Below, piece after piece: positions 19,699 to 28,937 of a stretch of 55,739 nt of DNA (the stretch's first letter is position 1; every line of letters begins with the position of its first letter). This DNA is from an uncultured Eubacteriales bacterium. Its GTDB lineage: Bacteria; Bacillota; Clostridia; Lachnospirales; Lachnospiraceae. The stretch lies in contig CASEML010000062.1 in NCBI GenBank assembly GCA_949289145.1, forward strand, positions 1 through 55,739, read 5' to 3'. A program made the translations under genes and the position numbers. The notes under the pieces are model-generated. The model had not been told where the DNA came from, searched no databases, and was given only the letters and a program-made list of their open reading frames with translations.

Positions 19699-20991
19699 GT
19701 GGAAAAAGAAGGAAGAAGGAAAGTTTATGCAGGATATGATCTAGGGGAGGAATATTGTCAGATCAGCTTGTTTTCACCGGAAAATAGTTCCGAGCCTATT
19801 TCCATAGCTACACTGCTTGGGGGAGAAAAAATCAGAATTCCTATGGTATTAGCCAAAAAAAAGAAAACTGAGCAATGGTATTATGGAGAAGAAGCAGTAA
19901 AACAAATAGAATTGGGGGAAGCCATTCAAGTAAACCAATTGTTCCGAGGAAGCAAAAATAAGCAGATGGTAGAACTGGAGGGAAACCAATATGAAGTGCT
20001 ACTGCTGCTGCAGATGTTTATAAAGAAAACGTTAGGTTTAATTTTATCCTATGTGTCATTGGAACAAATTGAAATGTGTACATTTGCTGTGGAAAAAATC
20101 GATGCAGAAACTGTACAAATGTGGAAAACAGTCACAAAGGGGCTGCCAATCAAAAAAAAATGTCTTCGCTTAATTTCCTATGCAGAAGGTTTTGCTTATT
20201 ATACATCATTCCAGCAGGAATTGCCGTGGGAGCGGGGGGTGATACTTTTAGAATACAATGATAGTGAAAAAATAAAAGTAAAAATACTTACTGTGGATAA
20301 AGGAACGGTACCATGTCTGTTGTTTGTAGAAGAGAAAGAGTGGGAAGCAGTAGAACGACAGGATACATTGCTTTTTCAAAATGCAAAACAATTATTGGCA
20401 GAACACAGAGCATCGGTAATATATCTTGTGGGAGATGGGTTTGTAGGATCATGGTATCCTGAAACTCTTAAGCTGTTGTGTCAGGGAAGACGGGTATTTC
20501 GAGGACAGAATCTGTATGGACTTGGTGCGTTGAATTATTCAGGGATTCAGCTTGGAGTAAAAAAACAGGATTATCTGTATCTGGGAGAAGAACAGCTTCA
20601 TGTTAATTTTTTTTTGAAAGCAGTATACCAGGGAGAAGAAGTAGATTATGAGATTATATCGGCGGAAGTCCATTGGTTTGAAGCAGAAGGAATCATTGAG
20701 TTTATTCCTGACAGGGAAAATGAAGTGGCAGTGTATGCCAGAGGTCTGGATGGAAAATGCGAAGAAGTAATAAGAGTGCCCTTAAAGGATTTTCCGGTCA
20801 GAGAGGAAAAGGCATCTAGATTGCAGATGAAGCTATATTTTACAGATAGAAATAAAGGTGTTATTGAAGTTCGGGATTTGGGATTTGGAGAAATTTATCA
20901 GGCAACAGATAAAATATGGAAAGAAGAATTTGATCTGCAGTTACTGAAGCAGAAACTAAATGGAAATTTAGAGCATATAAAGGAGAAGTAA
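19699..20991 (+). CDS. DUF5716-like actin/Hsp70-fold protein
   Basis: About 430 residues. The N-terminus YAGYDLGEEYCQISLF resembles the phosphate-1 loop of the actin/Hsp70/sugar-kinase superfamily. VIYLVGDGFVGSWYPETL resembles the adenosine motif, followed by FRGQNLYGLGALNYSG. The last 130 residues (from about 300) are beta-rich, as in a substrate-binding-like domain. I associate it with DUF5716; the assignment is from motif memory. GTG 19699 is chosen because AAGGTGG lies 8 bases upstream; GTG 19687 and 19690 are alternatives. It lies between a large TPR-type protein and a small one, which suggests an Hsp70-like ATPase working with helical-repeat partners. Substrates are unknown. Confidence 0.75.
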   Translation: MEKEGRRKVYAGYDLGEEYCQISLFSPENSSEPISIATLLGGEKIRIPMVLAKKKKTEQWYYGEEAVKQIELGEAIQVNQLFRGSKNKQMVELEGNQYEVLLLLQMFIKKTLGLILSYVSLEQIEMCTFAVEKIDAETVQMWKTVTKGLPIKKKCLRLISYAEGFAYYTSFQQELPWERGVILLEYNDSEKIKVKILTVDKGTVPCLLFVEEKEWEAVERQDTLLFQNAKQLLAEHRASVIYLVGDGFVGSWYPETLKLLCQGRRVFRGQNLYGLGALNYSGIQLGVKKQDYLYLGEEQLHVNFFLKAVYQGEEVDYEIISAEVHWFEAEGIIEFIPDRENEVAVYARGLDGKCEEVIRVPLKDFPVREEKASRLQMKLYFTDRNKGVIEVRDLGFGEIYQATDKIWKEEFDLQLLKQKLNGNLEHIKEK

Positions 20992-20992
20992 T

Positions 20993-21829
20993 ATGGGAAG
21001 AATGTTGATCTGTTGCGGAAAAAAGGCAGAAACGCCCCTTTACATGAAGGAGTTTCAAATAACGGTATCTACCATTGAAGAATTGTGTTACTGTTTAAAA
21101 AAGAATCTTCATATGCTGGATAAAAATATAATGCGAGAAAAGCTTTGTAGTTTTATTGAACAACAACTAGAATTAAAAACATTGGCACAGCAGTTGAGAA
21201 CAGTAATTGAAAATCAGGAAGGGCTAGTAGCGTTTGTATGCTGTATCATGAAGTTTGTGGGGTATCTTTCCAATGAGGAAATGTTATATTTGGAGGCAGA
21301 ACTTCAGGAGGTAGAGGGTCAAAGTCAGGTGGTACGAAGAAAAGCCAAGGCGGACTTTTTGCTGGAGCATAAAAAATATGCGAAAGCTGCTATGGAATAC
21401 AATTATATTTTGCAGGAAGAAACCATAGAAGACGAAAAGATAGCGGGGGATATTTATCATAATCTTGGTACCATATACAGCAGAATATTCTTTTTTGACA
21501 AGGCGGCAGAGTATTATCAAATAGCATACGAAAAAAATAAGGATGAAGAAAGTTATGAGTGTTACTTGCTGGCACTTCACATGCAGCTACCGAAAGAAGA
21601 ATATGTAAAGAGAGTGGCAGAGGAAATGGTGGCAGAAAAAACAGCTCTTGATCTGGAAAAGAAATTAGGGCAGGTGTTAATCGATGAGGCTACCTCTCAT
21701 AAGCGATGTCAGATGCAGCAAATTTCAAAATACCGTCAGATGGGATATGTACAAGAATATTACCGGGCATTGGAAAAGATTTTTGATGAGTATAAGCAGG
21801 AATACAGAGGAAGTATGTCAGAAGGGTAA
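20993..21829 (+). CDS. TPR-repeat protein of the DUF5717/5716 operon
   Basis: A 278-residue soluble helical protein. Residues about 118-190 contain tetratricopeptide-like repeats (KADFLLEHKKYAKAAMEYNY and DIYHNLGTIYSRIFFFDKAA, then AEYYQIAYEKN). The N-terminal 110 residues begin with GRMLICCGKKAETPLYMKEF and are Cys-rich for a cytoplasmic protein. AAAGGAG precedes ATG 20993, which follows the previous stop by one base, so translation is coupled. As a TPR protein beside an Hsp70-fold ATPase it could act as a cochaperone or adaptor; that is inference. Confidence 0.75.
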   Translation: MGRMLICCGKKAETPLYMKEFQITVSTIEELCYCLKKNLHMLDKNIMREKLCSFIEQQLELKTLAQQLRTVIENQEGLVAFVCCIMKFVGYLSNEEMLYLEAELQEVEGQSQVVRRKAKADFLLEHKKYAKAAMEYNYILQEETIEDEKIAGDIYHNLGTIYSRIFFFDKAAEYYQIAYEKNKDEESYECYLLALHMQLPKEEYVKRVAEEMVAEKTALDLEKKLGQVLIDEATSHKRCQMQQISKYRQMGYVQEYYRALEKIFDEYKQEYRGSMSEG

Positions 21830-21834
21830 AAGGT

Positions 21835-23052
21835 ATGAAGATAGCAGAATGGTTTTTAAAAAAAATTAGGAAAAATCAAACAACAAAAGAAATTCAGGAT
21901 GGTATTGCAGAGGAAAACTTGAATGTGGAGAAAGAGGAGCTTAAGGAGGAAACAGTAAGCTTCCGCAAACAGAAGATAAATATGGAAGATGCACAGGAGC
22001 GCCGCCGTTATGTGAAAAATTGCTGTGAGCAGATGGTAGAAGCCTCCAATGAAACAGAAAACGCAAAACTAGAATATAATCTTGTGACAGCATATCTGCA
22101 CGATATGCAGATGATTGAAGAATTGCCGGAAGATAAAAAAACCATAGTAAATTCCACTGTGCGGAAAATTTTAAATTTAAACGAAGAACGAAAAAGTCTT
22201 CAAAAAACAGCCAGTAAGATTACAGATATGCAGTACTGGTTTGCAGAGAACCATGAGGATGAGATTCCCAATGTGCTAAAGAGAATGACAGAAAATGAAA
22301 AGTACCGGGAAATCTTAAAATCAGATATGCGTCATCTGGAAAGCGAAAAGGCAGCACAGAATATTAGGAAAAGAGATATTATTCAGGAACAGCAGAATCT
22401 AAAGGGGATGTCGGTGATAGCCTTTGCCACACTGATAGCAGTACTTGTTTTGATCATGGCATTTCAGATGATATTTGCGGCAGAAGTTCAGATTGCATAT
22501 TTGGTGTCCATGTTTGCAGCGGTACTGGTGACCGCAGGACTTTTTATGAAATTGAAAAATGCAGATTATGAGTTAAAATATACGGAGCGCTGCTTAAACA
22601 AGGCAATCGGTCTCTTAAATCACACAAAAATTAAATATGTAAACATTACAAATGCACTGGAGTACAGCTACGAGAAATACAATGTGAAAAATGCTTACCA
22701 ATTAAATTATATTTGGGAAAATTATATGAAAGAGCGGGATGAACGGTACCGCTATCAGCAGGCCAGTGATGATTTGGAATTTTACAATGAACAGTTGGTT
22801 CGACAGCTAAGTGAATATGGGATTCAGGATGCCAGCGTGTGGCCGTCCCAGGTAAATGCCATTATTGACAATAAAGAGATGGTAGAAATCCGTCACAGAT
22901 TAATTGGACGGAGACAGAAAATCAGAAAACAGTTGGAGTATAATAAAAAGATCATGGAAGCAGCCAAGCAGGAAATATCAGAATTGGTGGCAAACCACAA
23001 GGAATATGCCGCTGAAATACTGGATATTGTAAATTCCGTGGAAGCAAACTAA
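21835..23052 (+). CDS. Coiled-coil membrane protein of the DUF5717/5716 operon
   Basis: 405 residues with a long charged coiled coil (about 20-190), two adjacent membrane helices (about 194-216 and 222-241, MSVIAFATLIAVLVLIMAF and YLVSMFAAVLVTAGLF), and a second coiled coil (about 250-400). The helical hairpin with both coiled-coil arms on one side, presumably cytoplasmic, would make it the membrane anchor of the complex formed by the preceding genes. ATG 21835 starts 5 bases after the TPR gene stop. No enzymatic motif is seen. The operon ends here; purC follows after 157 bases. Confidence 0.75.
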   Translation: MKIAEWFLKKIRKNQTTKEIQDGIAEENLNVEKEELKEETVSFRKQKINMEDAQERRRYVKNCCEQMVEASNETENAKLEYNLVTAYLHDMQMIEELPEDKKTIVNSTVRKILNLNEERKSLQKTASKITDMQYWFAENHEDEIPNVLKRMTENEKYREILKSDMRHLESEKAAQNIRKRDIIQEQQNLKGMSVIAFATLIAVLVLIMAFQMIFAAEVQIAYLVSMFAAVLVTAGLFMKLKNADYELKYTERCLNKAIGLLNHTKIKYVNITNALEYSYEKYNVKNAYQLNYIWENYMKERDERYRYQQASDDLEFYNEQLVRQLSEYGIQDASVWPSQVNAIIDNKEMVEIRHRLIGRRQKIRKQLEYNKKIMEAAKQEISELVANHKEYAAEILDIVNSVEAN

Positions 23053-23102
23053 GTATTCTTGAAATGGGTGTTGCTTTTCTAAATTTTATGTTATATAATT
23101 TG

Positions 23103-23132
23103 GACTGGGAGTTTGTGTACAAACTCCCAGTC
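23103..23132 (+). other. Perfect 13-bp inverted repeat before purC
   Basis: GACTGGGAGTTTG (23103-23115) pairs perfectly with 23120-23132 around the loop TGTA. It could terminate the upstream operon, but what follows is TGTGTATTC rather than a U-run. It is 78 bases before purC, so a regulatory hairpin or protein site is also possible. Confidence 0.5.
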
Positions 23133-23209
23133 TGTGTATTCATGACAATAGATGCAATACATACAGCAGACACGAAAATCAGATATAAGAAAAGGACAGG
23201 TGGAAAACA

Positions 23210-23917
23210 ATGGAAAAAAGAGAACTCATGTATGAAGGAAAAGCAAAGAAAGTTTACACAACGGATGACCCAAATATCGTTATTGTAGACTATAAAGATG
23301 ATGCAACAGCTTTCAACGGTGAAAAGAAGGGGACTATTGTTGGAAAAGGTGCCATCAATAACCGTATGACAAACCATGTATTTAAGCTTTTAGAAAAAGC
23401 TGGAGTTCCAACCCATCTGGTAGAAGAATTAAGTGATAGAGAAACAGCTGTAAAGAAAGTGGAGATCGTACCATTGGAAGTAATCGTAAGAAATGTTGCT
23501 GCAGGCAGCTTTTCTAAGAAACTTGGTATCGAGGAAGGACGCGAATTGTTATGTCCTACTTTAGAATTCAGCTATAAAAATGATGATCTGGGTGATCCAT
23601 TTATCAATGGATACTATGCCCTGGCATTAGGTCTTGCCACACAGGAAGAAATTGACAAAATTGCAGAATATACTTTTAAAGTAAATGATGTATTAAAAGA
23701 ATATTTCTTAAATGCCGGTATTAAATTAATCGACTTCAAAATTGAATTTGGAAGGGATGCAGAAGGAAATATCATCCTTGCAGATGAAATTTCACCGGAT
23801 ACCTGCAGACTGTGGGATGTGGAAACCAATGAAAAATTAGACAAAGACCGTTTCAGACGTGATATGGGAAATGTAGAAGAGGCATACAACGAGGTATTTA
23901 ACCGTTTAGGATTATAG
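23210..23917 (+). CDS. purC: SAICAR synthetase
   Basis: Phosphoribosylaminoimidazole-succinocarboxamide synthase joins CAIR and aspartate using ATP in purine synthesis. The 235-residue protein has standard length. Landmarks are the N-terminal YEGKAKKVY nucleotide loop, [19 protein letters not shown], and the signature LIDFKIEFG with [15 protein letters not shown] 23210 is preceded by GGACAGGTGG. It starts a purC-purF-purB-purA series with short gaps (9, 11 and 39 bases), a probable operon. No purine riboswitch is visible in the 157 bases upstream. Confidence 0.96.
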   Translation: MEKRELMYEGKAKKVYTTDDPNIVIVDYKDDATAFNGEKKGTIVGKGAINNRMTNHVFKLLEKAGVPTHLVEELSDRETAVKKVEIVPLEVIVRNVAAGSFSKKLGIEEGRELLCPTLEFSYKNDDLGDPFINGYYALALGLATQEEIDKIAEYTFKVNDVLKEYFLNAGIKLIDFKIEFGRDAEGNIILADEISPDTCRLWDVETNEKLDKDRFRRDMGNVEEAYNEVFNRLGL

Positions 23918-23926
23918 GAGTAAAGA

Positions 23927-25366
23927 ATGGATAATCACAAAATGCAGGAAGACAGAGAACTACATGAAGAATGTGGCGTGTTTGGAATTTATGATTTTGA
24001 CGGCAATGACGTAGCTTCCTCTATTTATTATGGATTATTTGCATTACAGCATAGAGGGCAGGAAAGCTGCGGTATTGCAGTCAGTGATACCAACGGACCA
24101 AAGAGAAAAGTAGATTCCTATAAGGGCATGGGACTGGTAAATGAAGTATTCAGCCCGGAAGATTTAGAAGGCTTAAAAGGTGATATTGGTGTTGGGCATG
24201 TAAGATATTCCACAGCAGGTGAAAGTACAAGAGAGAATGCACAACCATTGGTATTAAACTATGTAAAGGGCACCCTTGGGCTTGCTCATAATGGCAATCT
24301 GATTAATGCACTGGAACTTAGAAGGGAATTAGAGTATACCGGAGCTATTTTCCAGACAACCATTGATTCTGAAGTAATTGCATACCATATTGCAAGAGAA
24401 CGTTTAAATTGTGGTACCGTAGAGGAGGCAGTAAAGCTTGCAATGAAAAAGATTAAAGGAGCCTATTCCTTGGTGGTAATGAGTCCGAGAAAGTTGATTG
24501 GTGCAAGAGATCCACAGGGATTTAAGCCGCTTTGTATCGGGAAAAGAGACAATGCATATATTCTGGCATCTGAAACCTGTGCGTTAGATACTATCGGTGC
24601 AGAGTTTGTAAGAGATGTACTTCCGGGTGAAATTGTTACCATTACGCCAAAAGATGGCATTGTATCGGACACCAGCATGTGTCCAAAACCATCGGAAGAA
24701 GCAAGATGTATTTTCGAATACATCTATTTTGCACGTCCGGACAGCTGTATCGATGGTGTCAGTGTATACGATTCCAGAATCAAAGCAGGACGTTTCCTTG
24801 CGATAGATTCCCCGGTGGAAGCAGATATTGTAGTAGGAGTACCGGAATCCGGCAATGCGGCGGCACTGGGCTATTCTTTGGAATCAGGGATTCCCTACGG
24901 AACTGCATTTGTAAAAAACAGTTATGTGGGAAGAACTTTCATTAAGCCAAAGCAAAGTAGCAGGGAATCTAGCGTAAAAGTAAAATTAAATGTTTTAAAA
25001 AATGCGGTTAAGGGTAAAAGAGTTGTTATGATCGACGATTCCATTGTACGCGGAACCACCAGTGACCGGATTGTCAGTATGTTGAAGGAAGCCGGTGCTA
25101 CGGAAGTACATGTACGTATCAGCTCTCCGCCGTTTTTATGGCCATGTTATTTCGGAACAGATGTACCGGCAAGAGAACAGTTAATCGCCTACAATCGTTC
25201 TGTGGAAGATATCAGAAAAATGATTGGTGCTGATACCTTAGGATATTTAGATATTAATCGATTGGAGGAACTATCCGAAGGAAAAGCAATCTGTAAAGGA
25301 TGCTTTAATGGAAACTATCCAATTGAACCGCCAAAAGAAGATATTCGTGGTGAATACCAGAAGTAG
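23927..25366 (+). CDS. purF: Amidophosphoribosyltransferase
   Basis: Makes phosphoribosylamine from PRPP and glutamine, the first step of purine synthesis. The 479-residue protein has a 15-residue propeptide before the Cys nucleophile in EECGVFGIYDFDG, then an N-terminal-nucleophile glutaminase and a phosphoribosyltransferase domain (PRPP loop VVMIDDSIVRGTTS). Cysteines in EEARCIFEY, FLWPCYFGTD and ICKGCFNG match the four ligands of the iron-sulfur cluster in Bacillus-type PurF. AGGAG precedes ATG 23927. Confidence 0.97.
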   Translation: MDNHKMQEDRELHEECGVFGIYDFDGNDVASSIYYGLFALQHRGQESCGIAVSDTNGPKRKVDSYKGMGLVNEVFSPEDLEGLKGDIGVGHVRYSTAGESTRENAQPLVLNYVKGTLGLAHNGNLINALELRRELEYTGAIFQTTIDSEVIAYHIARERLNCGTVEEAVKLAMKKIKGAYSLVVMSPRKLIGARDPQGFKPLCIGKRDNAYILASETCALDTIGAEFVRDVLPGEIVTITPKDGIVSDTSMCPKPSEEARCIFEYIYFARPDSCIDGVSVYDSRIKAGRFLAIDSPVEADIVVGVPESGNAAALGYSLESGIPYGTAFVKNSYVGRTFIKPKQSSRESSVKVKLNVLKNAVKGKRVVMIDDSIVRGTTSDRIVSMLKEAGATEVHVRISSPPFLWPCYFGTDVPAREQLIAYNRSVEDIRKMIGADTLGYLDINRLEELSEGKAICKGCFNGNYPIEPPKEDIRGEYQK

Positions 25367-25377
25367 GAGGAAAAAGA

Positions 25378-26808
25378 ATGACAGACAGATACCAAAGTCC
25401 ATTATCAGAGCGCTATGCAAGTAAGGAAATGCAGTATATTTTCTCACCTGACATGAAATTCAGAACTTGGAGAAGATTATGGATCGCTCTTGCAGAAACA
25501 GAAAAAGAATTAGGACTTGATATTACAGATGAGCAGATTGCAGAATTAAAGGCTCATCAGGATGATATAAATTATGATGTGGCGAAGGAAAGAGAAAAAC
25601 AGGTGCGCCACGATGTAATGTCACATGTGTACGCCTACGGCGTACAGTGCCCGAAAGCAAAAGGCATTATTCATTTAGGAGCTACTTCCTGTTATGTTGG
25701 CGATAACACAGATATTATCGTTATGACAGAAGCGTTAAAATTAGTAAAGAAAAAATTGATCAATGTGATTGATGAACTTGCTAAATTTGCAGAGGAATAC
25801 AAGGCACTTCCGACTTTGGCGTTTACCCATTTCCAGCCTGCGCAGCCAACTACAGTAGGTAAGAGAGCCACACTTTGGATACAGGAATTTTTACTGGACC
25901 TAGAAGACCTTGACCATGTGCTGTCCAATATGAAACTTTTAGGTTCCAAGGGAACTACAGGAACACAGGCAAGCTTTTTAGAATTATTTGACGGGGATCA
26001 TGAGACCATCGACAAAATCGATCCTATGATTGCCAAGAAAATGGGGTTTGAGAGCTGCTATCCTGTTTCAGGTCAGACTTATTCCCGTAAAGTGGATACC
26101 AGAGTACTGAATGTATTGGCGGGAATTGCTGCCAGTGCCCATAAATTTTCTAATGATATCCGTCTGTTGCAGCACTTAAAAGAAATAGAAGAACCATTTG
26201 AAAAATCACAGATTGGTTCCTCTGCCATGGCTTATAAACGTAATCCAATGAGAAGTGAACGTATTGCGTCCCTTTCTAGATTTGTAATGGCAGATGTGAT
26301 CAATCCAATGATCACTTCAGCAACCCAGTGGTTTGAGCGTACTTTGGATGATTCTGCAAATAAGCGCCTCAGTGTGCCGGAAGGCTTTTTAGCTGTGGAT
26401 GGTATTTTGGACTTATGCTTAAATGTCGTAGACGGACTTGTGGTATATCCAAAGGTGATTGAAAAACGTCTTCGTTCCGAACTGCCGTTTATGGCAACAG
26501 AAAATATTATGATGGATGCGGTAAAGGCAGGCGGTGATAGGCAGGAATTACACGAAAAGATTCGTACTCTTTCCATGGAAGCTGGAAGAAATGTGAAAGA
26601 AAAAGGATTGGATAACAATTTATTGGAGTTAATTGCAGCAGATCCGGAATTTAACATGACATTAGAAGATTTACAGAAAACAATGGACCCTGCAAGATAT
26701 ACAGGACGTGCGAAGGAACAGGTGGAAGCCTTCTTAAAGAATGTGGTAAACCCAATCTTGGAGGAAAACAAAGAGATTCTTGGTATGAAAGCAGAAATTA
26801 ACGTTTAA
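25378..26808 (+). CDS. purB: Adenylosuccinate lyase
   Basis: Cleaves SAICAR to AICAR and adenylosuccinate to AMP, both with release of fumarate. The 476-residue protein has the superfamily signature GSSAMAYKRNPMRSE, the catalytic His region in THFQPAQPTTVGKRA, and HLGATSCYVGDNTD near the N-terminus. The start ATG is preceded by AGGAGGAAAAAGA. It is closer in length to the animal-like PurB branch than to the 430-residue Bacillus form. It lies 11 bases after purF. Confidence 0.96.
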   Translation: MTDRYQSPLSERYASKEMQYIFSPDMKFRTWRRLWIALAETEKELGLDITDEQIAELKAHQDDINYDVAKEREKQVRHDVMSHVYAYGVQCPKAKGIIHLGATSCYVGDNTDIIVMTEALKLVKKKLINVIDELAKFAEEYKALPTLAFTHFQPAQPTTVGKRATLWIQEFLLDLEDLDHVLSNMKLLGSKGTTGTQASFLELFDGDHETIDKIDPMIAKKMGFESCYPVSGQTYSRKVDTRVLNVLAGIAASAHKFSNDIRLLQHLKEIEEPFEKSQIGSSAMAYKRNPMRSERIASLSRFVMADVINPMITSATQWFERTLDDSANKRLSVPEGFLAVDGILDLCLNVVDGLVVYPKVIEKRLRSELPFMATENIMMDAVKAGGDRQELHEKIRTLSMEAGRNVKEKGLDNNLLELIAADPEFNMTLEDLQKTMDPARYTGRAKEQVEAFLKNVVNPILEENKEILGMKAEINV

Positions 26809-26847
26809 TGTAACAGGTAAAAATAACAAGACTTAGGAGGAACAAAC

Positions 26848-28128
26848 ATGGTAAAAGCAGTCGTTGGAGCGAACTGGGGAGATGAAGGGAAAGGAAAGAT
26901 TACAGATACGTTGGCAAAAGAAGCTGACATTATTGTAAGATTCCAAGGTGGTGCCAATGCAGGTCATACTATTGTAAATGACTATGGCAAGTTTGCATTA
27001 CATACACTTCCCTCCGGCGTTTTTTACAATCATACAACAAGCATTATCGGAAACGGAGTTGCCTTAAATATACCTCTCCTGTTTAAAGAGGTTCAGGACA
27101 TAGTAAGTAAAGGTGTACCGGAACCTAAAATATTAGTTTCTGACAGAGCCCAGATCGTTATGCCATATCATATTCTGTTTGACCAGTATGAGGAAGAAAG
27201 ACTAGGAAAAAATTCTTTCGGTTCCACAAAATCCGGTATTGCACCATTTTACTCAGATAAATATGCAAAAATCGGATTTCAGGTAAGTGAGTTATTTGAT
27301 GAGGACTTATTAAAAAAGAAAGTCGCCCGTGTCTGCGAAACAAAGAACGTGTTATTAGAACATTTGTATCACAAGCCTGCCATTGATCAGGAAGAATTAT
27401 TAGCAACTCTTCATGAATACAGGGACATGGTGAAACCATTTGTATGCGATGTATCTTTATATCTGCATAACGCCTTGAAGGAAGGAAAAGAAATCCTGTT
27501 AGAGGGACAGCTTGGAACATTAAAAGATCCCGATCATGGAATCTACCCAATGGTTACATCATCTTCTACACTGGCTGCTTATGGTGCTATCGGAGCAGGT
27601 GTGCCTCCGTATGAGATCAAGAAAGTAATCACTGTATGTAAGGCTTACTCATCGGCAGTAGGGGCAGGTGCTTTTGTCAGTGAAATCTTTGGTGAAGAAG
27701 CAGATGAACTGAGAAGACGCGGTGGTGATGGCGGAGAGTTTGGTGCAACCACAGGACGTCCAAGACGTATGGGCTGGTTTGATTGTGTGGCTTCCAAATA
27801 TGGCTGCCGTCTACAGGGAGCTACAGATGTGGCATTCACCGTACTTGATGTTCTTGGTTATTTAGATGAGATTCCAGTATGTACTGCTTATGAAATTGAC
27901 GGTAAGCAGACTACGGAATTCCCGACCACGGTACTGCTTGAAAAGGCAAAACCGGTAATTGAGAAATTGCCGGGATGGAAATGTGAAATCCGTGGTATCA
28001 AGAAATATGAAGAACTGCCGGAAAACTGTAGAAAATATATTGAATTCGTGGAAGAAAAAATCGGATATCCAATTACTATGGTTTCCAACGGACCGGGCAG
28101 AGAGGACATCATATACAGAAATAAATAA
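26848..28128 (+). CDS. purA: Adenylosuccinate synthetase
   Basis: Joins IMP and aspartate with GTP, the first step towards AMP; with purB nearby the two AMP-branch steps are encoded together. 426 residues, normal length. Motifs: NWGDEGKGKITD at the N-terminus (catalytic Asp and P-loop), NAGHT with catalytic His, EGQLGT, and TGRPRRMGWFD. AGGAGGAACAAAC precedes the ATG. A terminator follows the stop, closing the pur series that began at purC. Together with guaB at the left edge, this window carries both branches from IMP. Confidence 0.97.
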   Translation: MVKAVVGANWGDEGKGKITDTLAKEADIIVRFQGGANAGHTIVNDYGKFALHTLPSGVFYNHTTSIIGNGVALNIPLLFKEVQDIVSKGVPEPKILVSDRAQIVMPYHILFDQYEEERLGKNSFGSTKSGIAPFYSDKYAKIGFQVSELFDEDLLKKKVARVCETKNVLLEHLYHKPAIDQEELLATLHEYRDMVKPFVCDVSLYLHNALKEGKEILLEGQLGTLKDPDHGIYPMVTSSSTLAAYGAIGAGVPPYEIKKVITVCKAYSSAVGAGAFVSEIFGEEADELRRRGGDGGEFGATTGRPRRMGWFDCVASKYGCRLQGATDVAFTVLDVLGYLDEIPVCTAYEIDGKQTTEFPTTVLLEKAKPVIEKLPGWKCEIRGIKKYEELPENCRKYIEFVEEKIGYPITMVSNGPGREDIIYRNK

Positions 28129-28143
28129 AAAACAATGCAAATG

Positions 28144-28169
28144 GCTGCTCGAAAAGAGCAGCTATTTTT
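28144..28169 (+). terminator. Terminator of the pur operon
   Basis: GCTGCTC (28144-28150) pairs with GAGCAGC (28156-28162) over an A-rich loop and is followed by TATTTTT. It lies 15 bases after purA. Confidence 0.88.
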
Positions 28170-28211
28170 GCAGTTTGCCAAATATTATATACTTAGAAAA
28201 GGATGATTATT

Positions 28212-28817
28212 ATGATAGACACTATTATTTTTGATATTGGACGTGTGCTGGTAGCATGGGATTGGAAGGGATATTTGCAGGGGTTTGGTTATTCTGAGCA
28301 AAAGATAGAAAAATTAGCCAGAGCCGTTTTTCAGAATGAAAATTGGCGGGAGACAGACCGAGGTGTCTGGAGTGATGAACAAATTCTGCAAAGTTTCATA
28401 AAAGAGGCTCCCCAATACGAAGCGGATATTCGAAAGATATGGGAGAGTATGGATAAATGTATCTGGAAATATGAGTATGCAGATGAGTGGATAGAAGAAT
28501 TAAAGAAAAGAGGGTATAAAGTATACTATCTGTCTAACTATGGAAAAACCTTGAGAATCAAGACAAAAGCGGCATTGAGCTTTACCCAAAACTGTGATGG
28601 AGGAATTTTTTCTTACCAAATTCAGAAAATTAAGCCGGACTCTGCTATCTATGAAGCTTTGATACAAAAGTATTCCCTTATTCCTGAACACTGTGTATTT
28701 CTTGATGATATGCCCGAAAACGTGGAGGCGGCGAGAAAGTGCGGGTTCCATGGAATACAGTTTACAAATTACCGGGAAAGCAGAGCTGAACTGGAGAAGA
28801 AACTGATGAATGAATAA
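28212..28817 (+). CDS. HAD-superfamily phosphatase (YihX-like)
   Basis: A 201-residue haloacid dehalogenase-type hydrolase. ATG 28212 has AAAAGGA upstream; ATG 28203 would start at that site. Motif I is FDIGRVLVAW, with the nucleophile Asp and Gly two residues later, as in the YihX/epoxide-hydrolase-like branch. Motif II is YYLSNYG, motif III the Lys of IKPDSAIYEAL, and motif IV VFLDDMPENVEAA. A helical cap lies at about 15-85. The family dephosphorylates small sugar phosphates; the substrate here cannot be told. It stands alone between two transcription units. Confidence 0.85.
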   Translation: MIDTIIFDIGRVLVAWDWKGYLQGFGYSEQKIEKLARAVFQNENWRETDRGVWSDEQILQSFIKEAPQYEADIRKIWESMDKCIWKYEYADEWIEELKKRGYKVYYLSNYGKTLRIKTKAALSFTQNCDGGIFSYQIQKIKPDSAIYEALIQKYSLIPEHCVFLDDMPENVEAARKCGFHGIQFTNYRESRAELEKKLMNE

Positions 28818-28937
28818 AAAATAGCGAAATTCTGTTAAATAACAAGTGAATTCTGTCGATATATAAGTAATAGCATATTTATGCCTATTTTTTGAAATAG
28901 TAAATAATATGAAGAAATAATATAGGGAACGGGTGGT

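Noticed and set aside
23053-23209. Purine riboswitch controlling purC
   Set aside because: The conserved core of the purine aptamer is not present; only a simple hairpin is seen.
26232-26771. 179-residue frame antisense to purB
   Set aside because: Shadow frame: Ser/Phe-rich product typical of reading the opposite strand of a real gene; no start signals.
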